Origin: Prostheceraeus crozeri
Taxonomy: Eukaryota; Platyhelminthes; Polycladida; Euryleptidae
DNA: 64,000 nt
Reading direction: 5' to 3'
Assembly (NCBI GenBank): GCA_907163375.1
Contig: CAJQUW010006985.1
Location: 248,001 to 312,000, forward strand
In this document: positions 21,971 to 35,000 of the stretch, one piece after another
How positions within the stretch are numbered: the first letter of the stretch is position 1
Layout: each line of letters starts with the position of its first letter
Program-made: the position numbers and the translations under genes
The notes under the pieces: model-generated
Told to the model about the DNA's origin: nothing
What the model saw: only the letters and a program-made list of their open reading frames with translations
Database searches by the model: none

Positions 21971-24412
21971 TAACATTCCATTAATTGTAAATTCACTGTC
22001 GTCAAAACTTTACAGATAATAGTATACAAGTGCTTTCACAACAAATTGAATTGGAAATTAAGTTATCAATTGACTTTAATAAGTTACTTTAGGAATCAAT
22101 TAATTGCCAATTAGAAAAGGATGCAGATTTCTGATTGTTGGAATGATCATTTTCGTGATACATGAAAATACCACATTCTCATTTGAATCATGAGTAATCA
22201 ATGAGAGTAGTGTGTGTCTAATTACCAACACTTGATGCTTGGGCTGCCTAGATGAACCGAATGCCATCCATGGTACCCAGATCAGCATAACAGCACCAAA
22301 GGCGAAAAGTCAATATATCGAAGTACCATTAAATACCCGTAGGCATTTCAGATGTTCCACGGCAATGAATTGAAACACGATCCAATCCCTTCCACCTGAA
22401 CGCGACTTGAAAATTTTACCGATGATAAAAAATTCCGAACACAACCGGAAAACATTTCATTGAAAAATCAAATTACTGCGACCGCAGAGAATGTATTTCT
22501 CAGTAGTTTGGCTTGAGCCTTTGTGAAGGGAATTATATGAAAAGAAAATTGCACTTTTAACGATAACAATCCGAATGCATTTTTTGTTTTGAAGTAGTAT
22601 GATTTGAGTTACTTGATTGCATCCTCAAGTCTGTGAAATGTGAACATCACACTTTGTTAGAATATGTTGATTGATTACAGCGGCATTTCAAAAGCTTAAT
22701 ACTTGAACTTTAATGGATATCGATTATAAAGCTAGAATATATGCCGTTTGCAATTGAAAGCGATTGAGGACCTTTATTCATATACAGTGTACGTGCGTGA
22801 CCATTAAACTGATAAAACGAATAACATAAATTTGCAATTGTTCTATCACATCGATCAATTGAATATTGCTGACAGCAGTAATCAATTAATTACCACAAAT
22901 TAATTTTTGACAGCCCTTGACCGTTGGTCTGATCTCCATCATTAGCTTCATGTGACCGAAGTCGGCGAATTACGTAACTGCTGTTATATATATTAAAATA
23001 TGTCATTATTTCTAGTCATACAATATATGCATGCAAGTACTGCATTGTTTACATCATATTTTGTCGTAATAATTCCACAAAAGTATTTTTACAAAAGCTG
23101 ATAAAATGGTTGGCTATGGCTGCAGCTAACCCTCCTACGCTTCTCATTGCTCTGTATTGAGGGATTCCAGCGATCCTCGTGCATGGATGTAGAATAATCA
23201 AAGGAAGCTGAAGATTGCTGACAAAAGCAGATCATCAAAGCATAAGGATTCTTCATCTCTTTGATGGCTATATGATGTCAGGATGTACTTCATTGCTTCT
23301 CTCTCTATCTCACATATCGCTGCCTCAATGGATAGAGATTTGTGCTAAGATTCGATTCAAAATGACCCGCCTGACGCCTGGCAGAATCACCTTTGACCTC
23401 TATCAGAGACTCATCTGATGTTTACGCAACAATATGTGAAAGACTGTTGTGTTATTTGGCATTTCTCGATTACTTCAAAGTCTTCGTCGATTGCGGTAGA
23501 TTGCACACGCCTTCATCTTCTCCGCCCTGACTCACTCATGTGGAATAGATTGACTGAAGCATGTCTTTTACCTTTGACGGCGTCATGCTTGAACTGCAGT
23601 TAGGCCCGGGGCCACATCTAGGAAGTCAAATCAACTAGTTCTTGAAACCACGGAGACAATTTGGATGAATTCGAAGTCTCTCGATCTTCTTCCACATGGC
23701 TGAGCTTCTTGCGCATCAATCTCTTCAAACAGACAAGAGTAATGATATTTTCCTGTAATCAAGTTAGAAATTAGATGCGGAGTAAACAGAAACAGCGTGT
23801 AAACTGCTTCTTATGGGTTCTGTGATTATCGGTAAATAGTTGATGTTGACAGATGTATTCTGGAAATGGGAAGGAGAAAAGTAGACTTACAAAGGTTCTA
23901 CCACGGTCTTAAAGCGATCTACTGTACAAATTTGACAATTTACGAGTCGCTCGATGCGTAATTATACGAAACAATCATTTGACACATTTTATAATTTTAT
24001 ATCGTCTTAAATGATGTGAAAACATTTTACTCTAGCGACTACTGCGAATATGTGCATTTATGATATGGAGAAAGTTTCAACAATTCCAATGATGCTGTCT
24101 TTTTCCACGCACACGCGAGCAAATAATATGTCTGTACGCATGTCTGCAACACATCAAGTTGATCGATGCAGGCCTAATGAAAACTAATAAACACTTTTTT
24201 TTACAAAATATGTACTGCATCATTGTCATTGGTTGTATGAAATCCAGTGATGTGATTTTCAAAATATCGTGGCATGAAAACGATTCAACTTCTGGCTCCT
24301 ATTCTCAGTAATGGCTTCAATTCATTCAGTTCAGACTTTGTGATCTGCAAAAGCACAGAAGTATATATTTAGCAGCACTGCTCTCCCATTTGAAGCTTAG
24401 ACTGCATGGCCT
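21971..24412. other. No recognisable feature
   Basis: A somewhat GC-richer patch at 23100-23700 has overlapping frames of 60-67 codons but no domain I recognise and no convincing splice signals. Confidence 0.4.
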
Positions 24413-24468
24413 CTATCGACTTCCAATGACACTTTCAGTGCTCGACCTACAGACCAAAAGGTCGCCAC
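24413..24468 (-). repeat. SINE family 1 fragment (copy D)
   Basis: TCGACTTCCAATGACA and GCTCGACCT...GACCAAA match the middle of the minus-strand SINE at 17120-17309. Both ends are missing. Confidence 0.65.
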
Positions 24469-27400
24469 TGAGAATGCAATGTTTCAAAAATCACAAAAGA
24501 TACTAAATCACTAAATGTCATAATTTGCGATGTCTTGATGTTTAGCCTTTCTACAGTCGGATTCAAAGATCACTACTTTTGAAAAATTCTCATTGAAAAT
24601 GAATACTTTGAACATTAGAATACATCCAGCATGTGATTGTATAATAAAACTCGAATATGCCGACACGCAGTTCTTGTATTGTTTCTTCTCAATTTCAAAA
24701 ATAGTGCACTTTTGTCGATTACTCTCAATATTTATCTTTCTATTTCTAAATTCCACTGACAGTTATTTCTGTTAAAAGCTAAGCAAATTGGGAAATTTCT
24801 GGGAGAATTATATTCAACTGTTTTACCGTTTATTGTAAGATCGACCACTAAAGGCGCTGGATGCCGATGATATGTCTGAATTTTAACTTTCACTCATATT
24901 GACCCTAAAACTGATAGGGGAGTTTTTAACTTACTTTTTCCGAGGATTGTTTTCTTCAAGTTGAGAGTCAATGGGATATACAGATGACATTTGTCATGTC
25001 TTCGGAAGATAAATCAATGTGCTTGCACTTTCACTTAAGTATAAGAAATGAACTTCAAAATAAATAAATCTTGTTCGATGCTAACTTTCCTATGCTAATG
25101 CAGGCAACATAATCATTGTAGTCGTCGACAACTTCGAAATGTTGTTCACCATCCATTTAAGATTGAATTAAAATATAGTTTATTGAGGACATCTCGCAAG
25201 TCGAACTTGAGATGGTTGAAATAGGATGCGAATTTAAAAATAAAACATTTGAAAATAAAAATCTTATTGTCATATTAGCATTCAGAGCTCAAAGATGCAA
25301 TTAGGAATTTCAAGATATTCTGTTGATGCTCATTATAATCGATGTCAAGAAATTGCTTGCTAATTGAATGTCTACATCGCCCTTGGCACCAAATGCATTC
25401 GCTTTGTTATAAATGTTACATACTTTCCCCAAGGAATAAGAATGGTGTAATTTCCATGTCAAACTGTCGAATTTCATGTCATCGCGAATTTCTTATCCTG
25501 AAGATAAAATAGGTGAAAATATTTTTTTTTTCATACGATGCAGTCAGTATCGGAGCTGTATCAATACGTGGGAATTTCCAATGGGCTAATTTTTTAAAGA
25601 TAACCTCTCGTGCATTTTGTAGATATGTTGGATTTGAAGTAGCCATTTACATGCAAGTCGCTGCGTTGTTGTAAACTGTCATAACGATGACCGGCACCAT
25701 TGCCTTATGAACTTTCAATTATCTCATTTACGGAGAATTATTTGATTTTCAATGTGACCTTCAAATGCTCTCTATGTATGTCAATCAACTGAAAAATCTT
25801 CTAATACCAGCCTAACTTTTTTTTCATATAACTAAACGCCTGAAATGCAAAATCTTAGCATAAAAATGACTCGCATACTTCAAGTAGGGTAATATTTTTC
25901 TTACAGTAATTACCCGGTATATGTATAATTGATCCAAACGAACAAGAATTTCATCCATATTACGGTTGCCAGTCCAAATACCAGTTCAATCATCGCTCTT
26001 ACTATTGTCAAAATCTAAAACGATTTTGAGATTGGAACACGTTCAGAAAGTCTTGATTCTGATCATTCGGTGCACTCAGTTGTCAATCCTCAATGCTTCG
26101 TGTGATAGGATAATGGAAGTTATCATTTTTATCAGTTGCATATCATTCATTGGCGAATCGATTACTACCTTTGAATTTTGCCGTTATTAAGTGTTAAGTT
26201 AACATGAGAAACCATAATAAAATCGCTATTAACTCGCTGAATATTCTGCGATGACAAATAACTTGTTGTTGCAGTATGTTCGTGACTGTGATAGTAATGC
26301 TTGGATTCTACTCATTTATCGAGGCCCTCATGCTATCATTATCTCAAAAATGTTGCTGAAAGTGAAGTGTAGTTCCGAGTAGTTGAGTAAGTAGTCTTGT
26401 GACCAATAATGATAACAGAGTCTCTACCTAGACTTCATCCATATTAAAGTAAGCTTTGAGACATGAATCTGGTCTAATTGTATCAGACGAGGTAAACTGA
26501 ATTGTAAACGATGAAGCTTATATGAGAAACTGCATGAGATTTCATAGATTTTTTATCATTGTAGCACAATACAGCATGAGTAGAGCTTCGGAGCCGCTTC
26601 AAACTCGAATCCAGTATGAATTTGGATCTCGCAATTCCATTATTTTGTACAGTTAAAGCTAAAATAACAGTTAAAGAATGAATAATAATTCTGCTTCATT
26701 TAACTCATTGTCTCTGGTAATTATTTACCGCTTAATTTGGCCGACGCTACATGTTCCATGTCCTTTCATTCGATATTTCGTGATTTTGTGATCATCTTAC
26801 TAAGTTTTGCCATAATAACCTCTGATAAACCATTATTACAGTTACTTCACTGCATCATAGTAAAATCAAATACGCAAGGTAATAATTTTTGCAGTCGAAA
26901 GTGCATTGAATTATACGCATTTCTTCTATGCGGCAGAATTTCATTTGTCCCCGTCAGTTTCTTTAATACTGAGTCCTTTGCAAGAATGCAGATTTACCTA
27001 TTTTTAGAATCTTAGGTTTGATCCTGTCAAAGTTCGACCTCACGTCTTCCGGGCGTAGAGCGAACGGACTGCCACAAGGTCACAACTGATGGAACTATGT
27101 AGTCTACTTCCAAATTTACTGAATTGTTGATGATGTATCTCACCAATTATGTATTTCTAAGGTTGAGTAATCGACCGCAACATTTATGCTTGCAGTTGGT
27201 CTGTCGGCATCCTCTTGAATTTCGAAGCTTTAAAATTTAGGATTTCTTGACGATCAAAGCTCAGCTATTATCCTTGAGTTACTACTTTCAACCTTAAACA
27301 TTCATCAAGTCAGACTAGTTGATTACTTTTGAAATGATTCAGTTATTTATTCCATGTTTTTCGATTCGAGTCTACTTCATCAATCCCTGTTTTCAATAAG

Positions 27401-29241
27401 TTCTCTATCTGCAGACAGCTGTTTTCACTGTTTTCTTTTCAAATATGGGTAACATTTTGCTAATCCCCGCACCTTCACTTGGAAAAACAGCCATCTGTAA
27501 CCCATCGCTGCCCTCTGCCCGAATTTTTGAGGTCGTGCCTCGCGGGACGCAATCGGACGTCGAATCAAACGAGCAATCAGGATCTAGTGAGAGATGAAAT
27601 GAGTGTCATGTTAGTGCAATTTCGTGAAGCAAATGTTTTGATTCTACCTATCTGGGAAAGGCACTTCTCGGACTACACGTGTTTTCCACCCCATCTTGTG
27701 TTGCTAATGAGCACAGAATCAACACTTTGGCTTGGTGTGAAAACATGAGAGATCGGAAAATCAACACAGCTTCCATCTACTGCTGGAAAAGGTTCCGAAT
27801 GTTGAAAAAAATAATTGGCGAAACAGAATATGGAATCATGTGGATCATCTTCGTCTTCTCGTTCGTCAGACAGTGATGTTTACGAAGTCGGCGAAGTTCG
27901 GTTTTTAAGTGGACACATTTGTTGGTCATCTTGTATTGTTTACAAGAAGTCTGCTGCTAAAGTCACGGTCTTGATAATTGCCTCGATGAAGAGAGAATAG
28001 TTTGACAATGCTATGAATATTTGCCGTAAAAATACAATCCAAGAGGATCACCTACTTTATATACGATGGTGTTACATTGCCATATTTATTTAAATTTTCA
28101 ATTAAGCTTGATTGTCGGCTGGTAATCAAAAAGGTACTAAAGGATAAATCTTGAAGAATAGTATCTGCTACTGCCTACCAAAATGCGATCCGAAAACCTG
28201 GAAATACCGGGGAAATCTGCAGCCAATACACGGCGTTTCTTTGAGTAGAAGCTGACCTTGAATAAGAGACGAATACAAAAACTAGCACATGGATTATAAA
28301 TTACATGTATAAAATGATAGGCTTGTAGAGTTTATACTGTACAACATGCAAGCACGAAGAACCAGTCTGCTTTTAATTCACAAATGATTTCAAATCTGAT
28401 TGAGTAAAATTTAACATTTTAACAATGACATCAGAATTACTAACGGAATAATCTATCCAAACATGTCAATCATGTAATCAACGAAGAATTATGAAATTGA
28501 GGTTACGAGTTATTTTAGTTTTGAGTTACGCATTGACGTAATCAAGCTGCTTAAAAACATTGAGATGCGTGTCTCTTATAAAAAAAATTGTGCACCGGCA
28601 CCTTTAAAATGTATAAATATTTTTGATATCAACAAGCCTGGGTATTCCGGCTTGCAACTGAATATCGAGGTTATGGCATACCATGTTAGTGGAAGTCGGG
28701 CCTACTGCTATTTCTCCAAAGCCACTTGTATAGTCAGAAATTCTTCTATATGAAGCAATTTCCACATGATATATAAAACCTGCTGGATACCCAAAAAACA
28801 CCCTTCAGGACGTGATTTTGTCAATATCTTCCAAACAACAGAGGCAGAAAACAAACCTATGAATGAAAATTCTTTTCCTTGATACTGAATCACCATATTA
28901 TATATCCCAAGGAAAACTTTAACCAAATCTGAATCAACTCAGTCACTCAAGTGGTCAGAAAATGCTTCACTTTAGCGAGTAACAAACTTAAGAGGACTGA
29001 AATTCTGATAACCTCTAGTATCTCCTATATGGGAGAGCATCTCGACATTTGATTATCCAATATGTATGTGAAATGATACTTAATATATCTTTGTCCCCTC
29101 AAATGAGCTTATAAAGAAGAAAGACGACTTCCTGATCCCATGCAAAAGTTTGGTTGGTTGAAACGTGTTTTAAAGTTTTATGTCATTTTCTTGACATGTA
29201 CAGATTATTTTGTATCACAAATGTATCACATACCGTATACA
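24469..29241. other. Long stretch without recognisable features
   Basis: About 4.8 kb of AT-rich sequence. Frames at 26737-27015 and 27479-27876 were inspected; neither shows a known motif. No paired terminal repeats found. Introns of the gene ending at 32037 could lie here. Confidence 0.4.
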
Positions 29242-29435
29242 TGGTGGTCTCCGTGGCACAGTGGTTAAGTGCTTGGCCTAGCGATCTTTCAGTCCAGAGG
29301 TCGAGCCCCGAAGATGCCATTAAAAGTCGTCAGGAAGGGCATCCGGACTAAAAAATCACAACGCTCCAGATAAAATATGACTGTGTCAGCACCGTCCAAG
29401 TCCTCAGTTAGGGGAGTAGTGACGTCAAAACATCA
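29242..29435 (+). repeat. tRNA-derived SINE, family 1 copy C
   Basis: Starts TGGTCTCCGTGGCACAGTGG, followed by TTAAGTGCTTGGCCTAG, AGGTCGAGCCCCG (box B-like) and CCGGACTAAA, GTCAGCACCGTCCAAG. Full-length copy of the family at 11629 and 17120. Confidence 0.87.
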
Positions 29436-30752
29436 CAAATGTCTCATAAAGTTACTCAAAGCAACATACTTTAACGTTGTTCCACACGTATAATGAAATC
29501 AGTATGTAACCGAAACCGAAATCCGCGTTTTTTCTCTAAAAACGACCGACACAAAACAACTGGAAACTATCCATACTCGTGTAACTTCAGAATGCTTGAT
29601 AACGATGATTGTAATGGATGTTCTCTTCATACGTGTTAATGAGGATTTGATTATGAAAAAGATAATCTGTCAACAAGCAATAAAGTACCGCTGATTCATT
29701 TTTATGGTTGCACGTTTCAGGTCTGATTTTGTATGTCACTTGAAATTATAAGGCTATATGTGTCAAGTTTTCTTCATGTTTGTATTGTTCTTATTTTTTT
29801 CGCGTTGGTCTTACATAAACATTCGAAATTACACTGCATATTATTTTATTTATTTTATATTATATTATTTTTCACTTCTTGCACTTACTCAGAACCTAAC
29901 TTTTAAGTCACTCGAACAGCTCCCGATCAAAAAAGCATCGGAACCAGTATGCAGAATTGCTGAATATTAATCTGCTTCTTTAATAAAAAATGAAATATTC
30001 TTTCTGTTTTTACTATTAAGTTTGCTGATGATTCTTGACAAAGGATAAACATCTTTGAAGAGTATTATCTGTTTTATCTGAAAATATGCAGACCATTTTC
30101 TGATTTCCTTATTTATCTGCATTCGTCATGAAAATATGAAAATTAAATGATATCCAGACGTGGAATATAAGAGATTATCATGTAGCATATTTTTTACAGT
30201 TTATATTACTTATATAATCATAATTTGGATGTCATCTCTATCACTTTTTCATTGCTCTTAAGGACTGGGTCGAGTCATTCTGCGGAAATGCATGACTGTG
30301 TTGAGCTCGGAATCCAGTATTGTCACGACAACAGATATTGTAATTGTGCTTCACTATCTTTCCAACTTTTCAGATTAAATTCATTAATAATCATCAATAC
30401 GAATATGCTTTCGAAGTGTGAACGCAACATTTGATGTAAATTTACGAAGGACTGTTGCAAGAAATCAAATGTTTGCTGATCGTAGCAGTTGCATTTTACT
30501 GGATCTGTGTCTTTTCCAGTCGTTATTTGAATTATTGTAAATACTGTGCAAGGTGTCTGGAATGTCAATCTCAGAAGATATCCGCTTGTTCTATACATGT
30601 GCTTGATGTCATTCACGATATTCAAGTTAATTTAGGAAATTGATGTTATGTAAAGATATCCTCAGAGTTCTGCTTGAAAATTGTTGAAATTGATGTTCAA
30701 AACCGTTTATTCATCAATCAAAAATTTTCATGTCTTTTGTTTTGTTATTCAG
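29436..30752. other. Likely intron upstream of the host exon
   Basis: No coding signal found. It ends in a good 3' splice site at 30752, so at least its right part should be intron of the gene that follows. Confidence 0.4.
30736..30752 (+). other. 3' splice site
   Basis: TTTGTTTTGTTATTCAG is a T-rich tract ending in CAG directly before the long open exon. The open frame's first in-frame ATG at 30730 falls inside this tract, so it is not the start codon. Confidence 0.72.
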
Positions 30753-32037
30753 ATCAACTCGTGTGACCTCCGCGGTTACTGGAATCACGTCTCCTGACAG
30801 AACTCACCCAAGCGGAGTCTCTCCAACTCGCATCGACCACAGCAGAGCCTCCGTGGCACGTACAGAAAAAAGTGGAGTCTCTCGACCTCACACAGCCGAC
30901 AGCAGGCAATCTCAATCTCGTGCGGACCAATCTCCTACCCGAAGAGACGAAAGCGATGCATCCCCAATCCACCCAGGAGGAAGTGGTGCATCTCCGACCC
31001 GCACCGAGCGAAGCGGGCTTACTCCGTCCCGCACAGAGCGAAGTGGGCTTTCTCCGACCCGCACTGAGCGAAGCGGGCTTTCTCCGACCCGCACGGAGCG
31101 AAGCGGACTTTCTCCGACCCGCACCGAGCAAAGTTTAACTTCAAGTCATAAATCCCAGCGAATTCAGTCGCCACCTAAATCCGCTTCCAGATCAACCTCC
31201 AATCTACTCGATGAAAAATCTCCCACTGATGCTTCACAATATCAGCTGGACGAGATGGATTATATGGATGAGGAAGAGGATGTTGAAGATGAAGATGATG
31301 CTCCCGTAGTTATGCCTTCCTCCACACGGCAACTCTATCGAATGGTTACCAACATCAAGGCAATGCCCGTCGAAAGAGGTGCTACTTGGATGTCACAGCC
31401 AAGTGACATCATTATTGACACTAGCAAGCTACCGCTTCGCGATGACACCGTGCAACACCTTGAGATCATCATCAAATTTGAAGGTCTTGATCTTGGAACA
31501 GGCGAAAGAATAACAGAGAAAGTAGTAGGTCATGCGGAAAACCAAAAATCAACAAAATTATACGTTAATAATGCACCGATATTTGAGAATGTTGATGACA
31601 AAGTTCATTCCGCTGAAGTGAGTGACGAAACTGTTGGCATAGACAAAGACACTGGTGCCGTCGAAGTGAGTGACGAAACTGGTGGCATGGACAAAGACAC
31701 TGGTGCCGCTGAAGTGAATGACGAAGTTGATGAGGTAGATGAAGACGTGGGTCCTACGGAACTTCACATTCAAGAAACGAAAGAGGGCAGTGAAACAATG
31801 CTAATAGAGCAACAAGCCCACAGTGGTGAAAATTCAGATCAGCTTGATGGCAATGAGCAGCAGTTGGACAACGCTGTTGATGATGTTGAAACTGACGAAA
31901 ATGTCGATAAGCCCGTGGAGCTAAGAAGTGATGAGAATGCAATGCACACTGAGAACGACGACAAGTCTGCAGAGATTGAAAGGAGTAATGATAATGATGA
32001 CTTGTTAATGAAAGAAGATGACGAAGATGATGAGTGA
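30753..32037 (+). CDS. Terminal exon of a repeat-rich, acidic host protein
   Basis: An open frame of about 427 codons begins at a strong splice acceptor and ends TGA, so it is best read as the last coding exon of a host gene (partial; earlier exons not found). The first 130 residues are Ser/Arg/Thr-rich with five 10-residue repeats (SGLSPTRTER, 30981-31130), a pattern like SP/TP-phosphorylated disordered tails. Then comes a very acidic run (DEMDYMDEEEDVEDEDD), a block that looks folded or conserved (TRQLYRMVTNIKAMPVERGA then TWMSQPSDIIIDTSKLPLRD), and 16-residue repeats (EVSDETGGMDKDTGAA type, 31615-31755). The C terminus is strongly acidic (DDLLMKEDDEDDE). No family is recognised; no function is proposed. 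Codon use and GC content differ clearly from the surrounding sequence, supporting that it is real. No clear AATAAA was seen nearby downstream. Confidence 0.72.
30981..31130 (+). repeat. 30-bp coding tandem repeat, five units
   Basis: Five 30-base units around CGAAGCGGGCTTTCTCCGAC encode SGLSPTRTER-like decapeptides. Units differ by a few bases, so the array could vary in length between individuals. Confidence 0.88.
31615..31755 (+). repeat. 48-bp coding tandem repeat
   Basis: Two near-identical 48-base units encoding EVSDETxGxDKDTGAx, followed by a diverged third (EVNDEVDEVDEDVG). Confidence 0.85.
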
Positions 32038-35000
32038 AACCCTTTTTGATAGCTCGGTCTAGCTTCAAGTACATCACATTTGACTTCATAGATGTTTTCG
32101 CATGGCAACTCAAGTTGCAGTACATTGTAAATACGTGGCTTGCAGTAGTCTTACGGCGGAGGCACACAGGATGTGCCATCTCCCGTACTCCCGTACTTCG
32201 GATCACGATCTTCAATAGGGCATTAGTTATGGCTTATGCCTCAGTCTGTGTAGGCTGCCAACTATCATTGAAATGTTCGTGAAGAATTTCCATTTGCGGC
32301 TTATGGATTGTCCTGTGTGCCTCCAGCCTATGAGTACAGGACAGAAAGTGTATTATGGGCATCATGCAATCTCCGTGTGTGCTCTGTGTGGCAGTTTAAC
32401 TTTTATATGCGTGTGATTTGTGCAACAATCCCTTTTTATGCACTACTTTCGTACGAACTGAGTATGTTGTCATCTTCAATGATCTGATAACATAAATATT
32501 TAGGGCATTCGGAAAGATCATGATCATTCAATTAAATTCTATGCAAAGTTCAGTAAAATACAGAGTCTCTGTCGTTCGTTCGATTCCAGACTTCAATTTC
32601 AGCATGACCAGGACCGCTGATCTACAAGAAAGCATACCTGCTTGTCGCATAACCCGTTGGATGCGTTAGAAAACGTGTGATAATGTAAGACGCAGAGTGA
32701 TACATGTCTTATACACGCATAGTGTGTAAATGATTCAGAGAAGCAAACCCTTGCGTAGTACAATTTTTACTGTATCGAATAATCGATGAATCGCTTGTGT
32801 CTGTTCTTCACGACTGGGCACGGGAAAATCGAAACATGATTTTTTAATATGAACATAGACTTGCGCGTATACCCCTATAATGTCAACGATTATCGCCAAT
32901 GTCGTTAATTTTTTGTTGAAGCAACATTGATGAAAACTTATCAACTTATCATCAGTCAATTGTTTTGTAAAATCTGTAGTGATTCATGACTTAATTAAGT
33001 CAGAAATAGCTCTTCGAAACAGCACTCATGATTAGAGAGTTGTAGGTTATGTGCATCAGTCCAAAATGTTTTTATAATTGGCAAATGAAGAATTAAAAAG
33101 CTGATAAATGCCTGCTTTAAAAATGCCTGCTGAAAAATGTCAGTTGTGTTTTAATAAGGTGCGGATTATGCTACATGTAGACCGACACGCTTCTCTCCAT
33201 TTTTTGAGCGTATGACTTTGTACTCGTATGTTGAAAATCGTTAACTGATACGTTGAATTCAGTTTTTTACACAGTAAACCACAAACCTGAAATACAAAAG
33301 TGACTGAAATCCTATATATGCAATGGTGTAATGTTCAGGAAATGTATTTGTGAACTCAAATTGCGTCCTCATTTTTATCTTCCCTTCTTGTACGTGCATG
33401 ACTTCCTTCTTTAAGATACCGATCATGAATATCTAGGAAAGATTTTTGTACCTTCAAACTGCTGATTGTTGTTCATACTTGGTCATCTTCTTGCCTTTTT
33501 GATTCTCAATATATGTATTTTATTTGATAACAACTGACGAAAGCGTTCTTCTTCGAAACTCGGTGACCCCGTCTGCTTCATAATCTCTTTTCTCAATTGC
33601 TGGAGTTCTAGATGACTACAGCGTCTGTGTTCGACCATGAAACTGCAGATCGTCATCAAAGGTCTCATCCATAGGACATAATGTCCATGAGGAATGGGAT
33701 TCTAATCATCAGTGGCCATTTTAATTCCATTGGGACGGTGTTGTTGTCATTGGAAACGACATTATCACCTGTGGAAGCTGTTAATGACTTTTCAAGCCAG
33801 GCGCTGGTAGGCAGGTTTATGACCGATATCATAGTGGGAACGCGGCATTGAGGTGGGAGAATTGGAGCGTAATGATGGGAAAAGAATTTTGATGAGAGAA
33901 GACCTGGACTTTCTAACAGATTTTCTCCGCAAATTCATGATCATGTGAGGGTAGCTTGATTCCTTGGTTTGGATAGTCTATTCAAGAGATTCACTTACTG
34001 GACGTTTCGAATTCAAGCTTGGGTTATGACTTATGAACTTCCTGTCCCTGATACATTGAATCGAGAAAGGTGCGTTTTATTTACTTCTGATGACATAAAG
34101 TCCTAAAAAAAGGACTTACAAATCTGATAATTTCGCCCTCACCAAAGGTAAGTGTGGTTGAATTTGTCAAGTGAACAAAATTGTAAGCTATTCACATGAA
34201 CATCGTGCGCGTTTGAGTTGAACTTTGAATCATACTGTTTTTGAAGAACATAAAAAAATGCGGCGAGGTAAAGTTCCGTTGAGCTGCGATGCAAAGACGC
34301 AGTTGAAGATGCTATATTCACGGACGCCGGCACGAGTTACACCGGCCTCAAGGAGGGCACTTTAGGATACCCCCAGGTTCCCACCCTCCCAGTCTCCAAC
34401 TCAATATTTCAGAATTGTGCTATAAGCCTATTAATAATGTTTTGTAATGCACGTTTTTGCATATATTTTTGAATAGGTTTTCACTGGTTAACTATTCTAT
34501 ATACTCATCGAACAGCAACTATTTCTGGAATTCATGAGTAGGCCTACGTAAATCGAATGAGTAAAAATCACATCGTCAATTTTTATCCTAACTGTAGCAC
34601 ACTTCCAACAAGTTAAATTGTAGGATAAATATACTGCACGACGCATAAATGACGTGACGCTCTATTACATGCAAGACAAATAAAATAATGAAGAGTCTTA
34701 TTATATTCAAATAGATTTTATGCATGTATTAAGCAACATGTTTTCTTTTTACTTGGAAACGGTTTGCATTTATCCACTAGAAACTACAACAGAACTTCTA
34801 TTATGTTGCTTTTGCAGTAGGCGTGCAAGATGAATGCCCGTATGTCAAGCGTCTGAACAGCAATTTTAACTACAAAGCTTGTTCTAAAATAATTGCAACT
34901 CTTTCTTAATTGTTGCAAACAGCGTGGTACTATTTTGTGTTTAAATTGCAATGGATCAAAGAAAACAATCAAAATTAAAAAATATGATGCAATATACATA

